Origin: Pratylenchus scribneri | Lineage: Eukaryota; Nematoda; Chromadorea; Rhabditida; Pratylenchidae | Reading direction: 5' to 3' | Assembly (NCBI GenBank): GCA_030063045.1 | Contig: JAQSEB010000005.1 | Coordinates: 1,377,001-1,441,000 of the forward strand | DNA: 64,000 nt | Shown: positions 42,635-53,800 of the stretch, piece by piece | Numbering within the stretch: the first letter of the stretch is position 1 | Layout: the number at the start of each line of letters is the position of its first letter | Position numbers and translations under genes: made by a program | The notes under the pieces: model-generated | The model's database searches: none | What the model was told of the DNA's origin: nothing | What the model saw: the letters and a program-made list of their open reading frames with translations, nothing else

Positions 42635-44585
42635 TCAACGTAATAACAATTGTGCTCTTTCTTGATATTTGGTAAATTGTGCTGATCCTTCATAGTAGGG
42701 CAAATCAAGGCCATATTTCTTTGTAATCCTAAAAATGTACAAATTTGATTAATTTATCAATAATAAATAAAATTAACCCTGGAGGCACAAAACGACCGCC
42801 CAAAAAATGGTGCTGACCATTGAAATGTTTTGCGCATAATTTTGGTGCCGTAAGGGAAATCAATGCATCGGGCTTCAATGGTTTATCGGCGGGTGGCCCT
42901 TTCTCAACATCCCAACCTAAAATGAAGATTTAAAAATGATTGAATAATAATAAAAATTCAAAATTTTGTAAAAATACCGAAAAGATTTTTGTTTTATGTG
43001 TTCCATTCCGGAAATTGTGTTTTTTTTTGTATTTTCGGGAAAGATTTGTATTCTATTCCGGAAAGAATTGTATTTTTTGTGTTTTCCAGAAAGATTTATG
43101 TTTTTGTGTTTTCCGGAAAGATTTGTATTTTTTTATTTTCCGGAAAGATTTTGTGTTTTATTCCGGAAAGATTTGTGTTTTTATTCCGGTTGTTCCGGAA
43201 GGATATGTGTTTTTCATTCCGGAAAGATTTGTTTTTTGTATTTTCCGGAAAGATTTGTTTTTTGTATTTTCCGGAAAGATTTGTGTTTTCATTCTGGAAA
43301 GATTTGTTTTTTGTGTTTTCCGGAAAGATTTGTGTTTCATTCCGGTTGTTCCGGAAAGTTTATGTTTTATTCCGGTTGTTCCGGGATGTATTTTCCTTCC
43401 GGTTGTTCCGGAAAGATTTGTATTTTCATTCCGGTTGTCTCGAAAGATTTGTATTTTAAGTTTTTCATTACGATAATAAATTACCAGATGGAATATCAAT
43501 CGAAAAAATTGGCACATTTTTCTGATCGGCAATTTTTTGCAAAATTTGTGTAAATGGTTCTCTGGTGGGCGGTTTGAAACTGAAACCAAAAATTGCATCC
43601 ACGATCAAGCTGAATTTGCTCAAATCCGGCGGCATCGATTCCAAATATTTAATTTCCAATTGCTTAGTTTGAGCCTAAATTTGCGAATATTAATTAAAAA
43701 TTAAATTAAAATAACGAATAACCACTAATCGTTTCATTAATTCATTATTGGATGGTTTTGGATAGAGAATTGAAGGAGAAAAACCCTAAAAAAATTATTT
43801 AAGTTTAAATTATAATAAAATACATACAAAATGTTTCAAATGTCTTGCACAAACCAATCCATCGCCTCCATTGTTTCCGGGTCCCGATATGATGAGAACA
43901 TTGCCTAATTTTAAAATATTATTATAGAATTTTGAATTTTTCGAAAAAAGGAATTAATAAAGCCAAAATAATTGTAGTGGTTAAAGTAGGGTTTAACTAT
44001 TCATTCCCAAACCATATACCCTATTGGATAGAGTTGGGTCAAACGCATTGAATGGAATATAATTTGTAATGGTTTGGTCAACAATTAAATGGTATTAAAC
44101 GATTTAAACCAATTTTTGTTTGGTAAACAATTAAAGGGTATTAAATGGTTTAAACCCATTTTGGTTTGGTCAACAATTAAAGGGTATTAAACGGCTTAAA
44201 CCAATTTTGGTTTAATGGTTCAAAACTAAGTTAGAATTGGTTAAACTCAAGAAAAAATATAATCAAATTATGCGTTTTGACGTGATCTATCCAATGGCAT
44301 AAGGTTTATGGGTTCATGATAGATCAGTAAACCGTTGCAAACATTTTCGATTTTTTTTAATACTTTTCGACATTTTAAATATTTTAATATAAGTGAAAAG
44401 TGAAAACCTTTCTTATAAACACTATGAATTGCCTGGGCACAGCTCAATCCGGCCAATTCCATTAATTGATCAACAGAAAAAGTGGTGAAGAGTTCTTCAT
44501 CAATGGCAATTGCTTCTTGTTGACTAAAATCGATTAAATTAAGGAAAATTAATTCTACCTTTTTTGCTTACTTTAAATATTTCAT
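42635..44585 (-). CDS. NAD(P)HX epimerase (NAXE/AIBP, YjeF_N family)
   Basis: Seven exons (44572-44585, 44408-44523, 43828-43904, 43723-43785, 43485-43674, 42778-42916, 42635-42728) join in phase to 230 residues, the size of the domain without a mitochondrial extension. It starts [17 protein letters not shown]; the family signatures [35 protein letters not shown] (about 50-67), [27 protein letters not shown] and LGGRFVPPG are all present. The enzyme interconverts the R and S hydrates of NADH/NADPH, so that the S-specific dehydratase can repair them. The first coding exon is only 14 nt, and an acceptor-like ATTCAG lies four bases before the ATG, which suits a trans-spliced leader. The phosphorylase-kinase gene ends 275 bp upstream on the same strand. 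Intron repeats include a TTCCGGAA array and a 46-bp MITE copy. Confidence 0.94.
42985..43460. repeat. Irregular minisatellite with TTCCGGAA core
   Basis: In an NAXE intron. About twenty diverged units of 'ttccggaaagatttgtgttt' with interspersed 'attccggttgttccgg'. Open frames across it are artefacts. Confidence 0.8.
43975..44370 (+). repeat. 46-bp MITE family, three-unit copy
   Basis: In an NAXE intron. Left arm 'accatataccctattggata', three units, right arm 'tgcgttttgacgtgatctat' to 'gtaaaccgttgcaaa'. Confidence 0.75.
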
Positions 44586-44860
44586 CTTACTGAATGTTGA
44601 AAAAGCAAATCTTTTAATTAATATATTTTCCACAAAATTCAAACAATTAAATAACATTAAATTCGTAAATTTGGTTTAAAAATATCCACTAATAAAATTA
44701 AATAAATTAAATGATTAAAAACATTTTATAAAATGGAAAATTATTATTGAAAATTTGTAATTTTTATTCAAAATGTAAATTACAAAAATAAAAAAATATA
44801 CAATCCTATAAAAATTTATGTGAGCTTTTTGGTCTTTGGAGATTGGACTAGGTATAGGTA
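44586..44860 (-). promoter_or_regulatory. Short spacer between phosphorylase kinase and NAXE genes
   Basis: A 275-bp AT-rich gap between two same-strand genes. An acceptor-like sequence (sense ttcaacattcag) ends at 44590, right before the NAXE start. This is compatible with an operon resolved by trans-splicing, but it could equally be a short promoter. Confidence 0.4.
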
Positions 44861-47800
44861 CTAAGAAGGCGGTGTGAAAATTTCAATCATCGCCCGGATA
44901 AAATAGTGAGCCGTTCCTTAAAAATTGTATTAATTATAATTAAAATGCTTGAATAAATTTTACCAAATTCACCACAAGGCCCTGTATCATAGAAATGTCT
45001 GCAAACACTGCGAGCCGAATCACAGGGATATCCAGAACCGCAACATTCTAATTAGAATTTATTATTAAATTGGAATTTTTTGAAAAATATTTTATTTAAA
45101 AATTGCCAATAAAACATTGAAAATGCCGAAAAGATTTTAAAATGGTTCATTGGCTTGTTCTAAATTCAAAACCTATACCCAATCGATAGATCTCATCAAA
45201 ACGCATCATTGATTATATTTTGGCTTTGAGTTTAACCAATTCTAACTTAGTTTTGAACCATTAAACCAAAAAAGGTTTAAACCGTTTAATACCCTTTAAT
45301 TGTTGACCAAACCATGACAAATTATATACCATTCAATGGGTCTTGACCAGCTCTATCCAATTGGGTATAATGGTTTAGGGAATGGAAGAAAAAAATCCTT
45401 CTTAAATCATTTTGAATTTTGGTGTCATGTATTCTTTTTTCGGCAAATTCACGAGAAATTAAAATAGTATTTAAAAAATGAATACCTAGAACAATTGTTC
45501 CCATTTCAATCTGAAAATATTTTAATTTAAATTAATTTAAATTAATTAAACCGCCGCTTACATTGTGATTAACAAACAGCTGATTTGCCAACTGAACAAT
45601 GTATTCAATTTCGAATGGTCGCTCCCTTGGAATTTTTGGTTCATCCGACATAATCAACGTTTTCAATTTGCCCATCAATGTTAAAATTTCAATTATCAAT
45701 TCACGGTATTCCGGTTCGGCTATTTGATTAAGGACTTGTTCCACCTGGATTAAATTTATTAATTTAAAAATAGAAATATTTTCAAACTTGTAAAGCAAAT
45801 TTAATTTCTTTCCGAGTCATTTCCTGCGTCAGCCCATAGCCAAGAATTATGCCATCAATTGAAATTCCATGTGGAAACATTCGGAGTGTGTCCCATAAAT
45901 TCTAAAAAATTTATTATTAAATATTTTTTAAAAATTTTTATTATCCAAAAAACCTTAAGTTTAGAAATAAAATATCACAAATTTTACTTATTTCAATATA
46001 AATGGTAAAGATAATATATAAGGAAAGCGAGCTACTTAATCAACTTATTAATTGAGAATAAGCTTATTCGACTCGCCATAGTCAATTTAGTATATGAATT
46101 CAATTTAAAACTGGATATGGGCCTGACTTAAACAGTTACGAGCGTTGGGATGCCGCTTCGCGGCATCCCAACGCTCGCTAAAATTTTAAAAGATGAAAAG
46201 CTTAAAATTCTAACATCAGTTTCAATTCTATTTAAATGGAACAATGGAAAATAAAGATTCCTGAACTATGATCATCAACTTAATTCATCCACAAAATTCT
46301 CGATATTTCCAGGTATTTTTCAATTAATTCTTAAGTATTTTCGGCATTTTACCATTCATTCTCGACCATTCCCTGCTTTTTACCCTACATTTTCGATCAT
46401 TCCCGGCTTTATTCCTTTCATTCTCGACCATTCCCGGCTTTTTACCCTTCATTCTCGACCATTCCCGGCTTTTTACCCTTCATTCTCGACCATTCCCGGC
46501 TTTTTACCCTTCATTCTCGATCATTCCCGGCTTTATTCCTTTCATTCTCGACCATTCCCGGCTTTATACCCTTCATTCTCGATCATTCCCGGCTATTCCT
46601 TTCATTCGCGACCATTCCCGGCTTTTTACCCTTCATTCTCGACCATTCCCGGCTTTTTACCCTTCATTCTCGACCATTCCCGGCTTTTTACCCTTCATTC
46701 TCGATCATTCCCGGCTTTTTACCCTTCATTCTCGACCATTCCCGGCTTTATACCCTTCATTCTCGATCATTCCCGGCTTTATTCCTTTCATTCTCGACCA
46801 TTCCCGGCTTTATACCCTTCATTCTCGACCATTCCCGGCTTTATTCCTTTCATTCTCGACCATTCCCGGCTTTATACCCTTCATTCTCGATCATTCCCAG
46901 CTTTTTACCCTTCATTCTCGACCATTCCCGGCTTTATACCCTTCATTCTCGACCATTCCCGGCTTTATTCCTTTCATTCTCGACCATTCCCGGCTTTATA
47001 CCCCTTATCGATTATTCCCGGCATTTTATACCCCCAGCTTTATAGGTCATTCTTGAATCCAACCATGGCCATACCATATTCTTAGTTCATATTTTTGAGT
47101 TTGATTTCCTTCTCGTTCATGGCATTTCTGCATTTCCTCATTTTTCTATTAATTATCGGCTTTTTAAACCAAATCCCGATAAATTTTACTAAATATTATC
47201 TTATTTAACTCATGAATGCCTTTTCCTCTCGACTCAAAATATTCTAACCTATTCCCGAGTTTACTATTACATTGTTCCAATGATTTAAATGTTTAAAATG
47301 TCTAAGGGAGCGCCCGGTCGCCGCTGCGCGGCTCCCGGCCGCTCCCATTGGTTCAAAAATAATCATTTTTTGCTCATTTCGATATTTTCCATCTCATTTA
47401 ATTAATTATCTCCATCACTACATAGCATTTTATAATTATTTACAAAATTTGGCATATATTTACAAAATTTTTTTAAATAATTCTCGGCTATTTCATTAGC
47501 AATAATAAAAATTGTTCTTCTATATTTAATTTCTCGAAATATTTTTAAAAATCTTTTTATTTCTATTTCCTTTTTTTCTTTATACTCTATAAACTCTTTT
47601 AGTTTATTTTTTCACTCCATCATTTATTTTTGGATAAAAAGTCAAAAGTTTAAAAATACAAAACGCCAAAGTTAAAATATTCAAATGTCAATTTGTCCCG
47701 GAACTCTCCATTTAATATATTTAGATTGTACTGAAACCGATTTTGGTTTAAACAGCAGTTCAATATTTAGACCTAGCTCTATACCGGTCTGAAATTGAAT

Positions 47801-50800
47801 TTTCATAGACTAAATCGACTATTCCGAATCGAATGAGCCTATTATGAATTATTTAGGTTGCCTAGAAGCCGCCATTCTCAAAATTAGCTAAACCAAACTA
47901 GCATATAGCTAATCCATGTTATCCCAAAAAAAAACCTTAATTTTTTATAATTAATTAATTTTAAATTAATTTACCGCATAAAAGTCCGGGGGTACACGGT
48001 TAAGAGCTGTAATAATTTTAAAAAAATTAAATTAAAAATTAAACTCGAATTTAAACCTCCATCAATTCGCCTGTGCCTCAACCAAATGCCAAATTGGAAT
48101 TCGTCGGTCATTTCCGAATCACTGTCCGATGGACTTTCTTCCCGGATGAAAATGTGTTGGGCATTTGGTGAGGCAATTGATTTTGTGGCGGAGGCCGTAA
48201 GTCGTTCTGCTGGTTTCCCTTCAATGCTTTTCAGGCGAGCACGCATTGAACGGACTTTTCGAATTGACTAAAAAATATTGATTTTATTTAAATTGGCAAA
48301 AATTGTACGGGTTCATTGGTTTATCCTAGACCCCCATACCTATATCCAATCCAGAAATCTTGTTAATAAGCATTGATTATGTTTTGGCTTTGGTTTAACC
48401 AATTCTAACCTAGTTTTGAACCATTAAACCAAAATAGGTTTAAACCGTTTAATACCCTTTAATTGTTGACCAAACCAAAATTGGTTTAGACCGTTTAATA
48501 CCCTTTAATTGTTGACCAAACCAAAATTGTTTGAACCGTTTAATACCCTTTAATTGTTGACCAAACCAAAATTGGTTTAAACCGTTTAATACCCTTTAAT
48601 TGTTGACCAAACCATGACCAAATTATATACCATTCAATGCGTCTTGACCAGCTCTATCCAATTTTTGCGTATATGGTTTATAAACCAAACCATTTTTTTC
48701 CAAAAAGCAAACCTTTCTTTCCTCAATGTGCTTTCGGAAACTGCCTATTCCAGTCCGTAGCTCCTTCAATCCAATTTCCATATCAATTCCGGACTCTTCC
48801 AACAATCTTCCACTCAACAATGAAAGCAGCATGCATTTTAATTCGAATGGGCTAATTGAAAGGAGTTGCTGGCTGAAATTGTTATTGATTTTTAAATTTT
48901 TTTTATTAATTTTTAATTTATTTTTTTATTAATTTTTTAATTTATTTTTTTTATTAATTTTTAAATTTATTTTTATTAATTTTTAATTGATTTTTTATTG
49001 ATTTTTAATTATTTTTATCAATTTTTAATTTTTTTTATTTATTTTTATTAATTTTTAAATTTATTTTTAATAATTTTTAAATATTTTTTTAAATTTTAAA
49101 CTATTTTTTTATTGATTTTTATAATTATTAAATGTATTTTTAAATTATCCGTAATTTAACCTTGCTTCTGCTGCTTTTAAATTCCTCAGCCGAGACAATT
49201 CACTGGCCAAAACTTGAATGATTAAACCAATTCGAAGGCGGAACATTTCCACAAACAGTTTTGGCTGTGTTCGAACCAGCGAGCCAAGGGAAACAATTAA
49301 TTCCTTTAATAATTAATTAATTTTATAAAATAAAAAATTTTTACCTGTGCCAAAATGAAAGAACCCGGATCATCCCGTGGGTCATAGCATCGATTGAAAA
49401 TTTGCCGTAATTCCTCCTTATTTTTCGGGCTCGTAATTGCCTCCTCATTTTTTGATGGCATTCCAACGGTGACTTGTTTTTGGCGGACTAATAAATATGT
49501 GACGGCCCTCTCCAATTCATCCAAATGTTTGCCAAGTAATCCTATAAATTTAAAGATTATTTAATATGCCGAAAAATTGTAATGGTTTGTAGTTTAACTT
49601 AGACCCACAAACCGGTTTAAGGAGAGTTTGTCCTACATTCCCAAAACATATACCCAAAATTGGATAGAGCTGGTCAATACGCATTGAATGGTATATAATT
49701 TGTGAATGGTTTGGTCAACAATTAAATAAGTATTAAATGGTTTAAACCAATTTTGGCTTAATGGTTCAAAACTAAGTTAGAATTGGTTAAATCAAACCAA
49801 AAATAATCAACCCATAATTTAATATATAAATTCTTAAAAAAGATAAATAAAAAATTCACCTGCTGTTAAACGGACCCAACTCCATTCTCGGCATTCACAA
49901 GCTTTTGTATAAATCTCCTCAACCAATAGCTTTACTGTCACACCGGGCATTGTCTCAAAATTTGGACCCAATTTCAACCATAAATAGTGAATTATGCTGG
50001 CTTGTTCGTCCAGCTGCATTGTCTCAACCAGCATTGAAATTAAATCATTCACTTCCATTCCTTCCAATTGACTGTGTGGTATTTTACTAAAAATAGAGGA
50101 AAATTATTAATTTATTTAGTTTTGAAATGTATTTTATGGAATAATATGTGTTTCATTCCGGTAAATATCAACCGGAAAGAATTTATGTTTCATTCCGGAA
50201 AAAACTAACCGGAAAGAATTTGTTTCATTCCGGAAAAAAACAAACCGGAAAGATTTGTGTTTCATCCGGAAAAAACTAACCGGAAAGAATTTGTGTTTTA
50301 TTCCGGAAAAAAATAACCGGAAAGAATTTATGTTTCATTCCGGAAAAAACTAACCGGAAAGAATTTGTTTCATTCCGGAAAAAAACAAACCGGAAAGATT
50401 TGTGTTTCATCCGGAAAAAACTAACCGGAAAGAATTTGTGTTTTATTCCGGAAAAAAATAACCGGAAAGATTTGTGTTTCATTCCGGAAAAAACTAACCG
50501 GAAAGAAAAATGTGTTTCATTCCGGAAAAAAACTAACCGGAAAGAAAAATGTGTTTCATTCCGGAAAAAACTAACCGGAAAGAATTTGTGTTTCATTCCG
50601 GAAAAAAATAACCGGAAAGATTTGTGTTTCATTCCGGAAAAAACTAACCGGAAAGAAAAATGTGTTTCATTCCGGAAAAAAACTAACCGGAAAGAAAAAT
50701 GTGTTTCATTCCGGAAAAAACTAACCGGAAAGAAATGTGTTTTATTCCGGAAAAACTAACCGGAAAGAAATGTGTTTTATTCCGGAAAAACTAACCGGAA

Positions 50801-53800
50801 AGAATTTGTGTTTCATCCCGGAAATAACCGGAAAGAATTTGTTTTTAAGAAAAATGTGTTTTTGAAAAAATGTATTTTTCAAAAAAAAATGTGTTTCTAC
50901 CTAATTTCCGCCGCACTATTTTCCTTCTCATTCAAATTGTCCGGATAAGATGTTTGCAAATGAGTAAAGCTGGTTTTGTTTGCATCTTCCATTTTTGCTT
51001 TTTTCGCATTTTTTACAAAAGCCAATCGAAGTCTCAGTAAATCCGCATCATTTGAGTCCAAAACAATTGAGCGATGTCTAAATAAAATTCCAATATATGT
51101 AAAAAATCAAATTAAATACAAAATACCTCATTGATGCCTCTTGGACGGTATTAAATTGTTTGGACCATCTTCCTTTTAATGAATCACTTCGTTGCAATCT
51201 CATAGGAGTTCCCTAAAAAATTAAAGAATAAATAGAAAAAGGAATTAAAAAGTAATTAAATACCGGTTCAAGTGGAGTCTCTTGTGGCAATGTCTTTGGT
51301 AAGGCCATCATATCCAATGCGAATAATTCTTCCAATGATCCATCATGAAATTCCAATTTACTTATTGAAGTTGTGATCGAAAAATCCGCCATGTTTCCCA
51401 TAACAACTCTTTAAAAATTCGATTTTTAGTCAGCATTGATAGTAGAGAGCGGATTTTTAGGTTCTTGCCTATTTTTTATGTATCAGATTTGATCAAAAAA
51501 GCCCAAAATAATGATATGAGCATTTATTTCATTTTTGATATAATTTTACCCAATTTTACTTATTTTAGCACTTTTTTGATGGAAAATTTCACTAGAACAT
51601 CCAATAAAATAACAAAAATCATTAATTTTTGGGTTCCCGAATGGCAAATTTCATTTTAAAAAATTTAAATAGCCATTTTTTAAATTTTTGTGACTTAAAT
51701 GAATGCCAAAAAGCCACCTTGATCCTCCAATATAGCCATTTTTGATCTTCTTCAACGCTCCCAACACAGTGGATTTTTGACTTTTCTGTGTGCTCGATGT
51801 GATGAATGAATGTGGCATTGTGTCCGCTGCTTGAATCATATTTGAAGTAATCACGAGAATGACCAATGGACGTCCATTGATGCAAACCGTATTCCAACTA
51901 TTGTAAATGTAATTGATTTCGGATGCCCATTCATCGGTTAAAATGCGAATATCATAAATCAAATGGCTTCGTCGGAAATCCATAAACTTAAAAATATGGA
52001 TTTAATTTAAATTAAAAATTATAATAAATATTTAAATTGCCGAAAAGATTGTAACCGTTCAGTATTTTATTCTATACCCTTAAATTTAAATATCTAATCG
52101 ATAGAGATTTGATCATGTTTTGGCTTTGAGTTTAACCAATTTTAACTTAGTTTGAACCATTAAACCAAAAGTTGGTTTAAACCGTTTAATACCCAATTAA
52201 TTGTTGACCAAACCATAACAAATTATATACCATTCAATGCCTCTTGACCAGCTCTATCCAATTTTGGGTAAATAATTTGTCCTTAAACCGTTATAATTAT
52301 TTTGGCCTTAGGAAAATTTTAATGTTTTTTGGCAAATTAAATACTATCAAAAATTAATAAAAATTTACCTGTGGTAAAAATGCAACAAATTTATTGCCAA
52401 CAAGATATAATTTTGATGTACTCAACAGTTGAACATCTCTGTCCAAAGGTCGACCAGTTAATCGCAATTTATCGGAATGCCCAATTCTACAATTTTAAAA
52501 TCCTATTAAAATAAATAAAGGAATATTTCACTACCTTTGCAAAATTCGAGCCAATATCGAAGCGGGCAAGACTGCATATCTAATTATTTTTATATATTAA
52601 ATGAAATAAATTTTACCAGCCGATTTTAATTTCGGTATGTTCTATTTATTCTACAGCCTTAATCTATGGTCCAATCAATTCAATAAGGTCATTTTTATTT
52701 ATAAGGTTTCAATTTGAAGTGGATTTATTTAATAAGAGGTTTGAATTTGTACCGAAGGCATGGCCAGCTGAATTTGGGAGCTTTAAACAGGTTTAGCAAT
52801 TTTAAAACTGAAAAAAAATGGGACCAGAACTAAATTTTCTCCAAAAAAATCGACTAGCTTAATCAATTTGTCCAAAAAATAATACTCAAGGCTGCCTACG
52901 AGTTGAGATATGGTCATTTATCAAATAGTACAATATATGTCCATATACTATTTTTGTCAGAGAAAATAAAAATCGACCAAAACAAGTTTATTAAAAAGTA
53001 CTTTGGGTTCAATTCAGCTACGGTCTCCACGTGAATATCATTTTTGGCCAATTCCTCTTTCACTTCATTGTTTTCAGCCAAAATTACAACTTAAATGTAT
53101 AAAATATAAAGAATATTATAATATTTTTGAGTTTACCTTGCACTTCACACGGTGGCCTCTTTTCAATGGAGGAAAGTCGTCGACTAAGTGGATCCTTTAG
53201 AAAGTTAATAAAGGGAAAATTAATAAAAAGAGTAATTATCCTACCAATTCAGCCGGTGTCAAGAATCTTTCATGCAAAAGGCAACATAGGACATAAAGTG
53301 ATTGGGCCCACAAAAATGGCCTTAATTTTGAGTGGATTGAGGGAAAGTAATTAATTGGATTATTTGTGTAACGTACATTGCACCACCGGGCACTCGATCC
53401 TGTGACCCGTGGTCGCGCCTTTCCATTTCCACTTTCTCCAGTGGGACTTTGTACAGTTCGGGAACGAGTTGAATAAAATTCAGGCGTGGTTCTGTTGTGG
53501 ATCGTTCATCGGGCAAAAGTACCTGAAATTATGCAAATTAAATATTTGTATTTTTTTTATTCTTTTTCAATTAAAATTTTGAATTATTTTTAGTATTTTA
53601 TCATTCTTCATCTTCGGATTCCTGCCAAATCCATCCAATGGACAGGCTCTTTACCAAGCAGGACCAACAAATGTTCGTAAAAATATTTAAAATATCGAAA
53701 AGATTATCAGAAGTTTACCCTAGACCTTAAACTTGATATCCAATCAATAGATCTCATCAAGACAATTTGATTATGTTTTGGTTTGGGTTTAACCAATTCT

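Noticed and set aside
50130..50890. Regular repeats resembling a CRISPR array
   Set aside because: There are no unique spacers, unit length varies, and the genome is a nematode's. It is a minisatellite.
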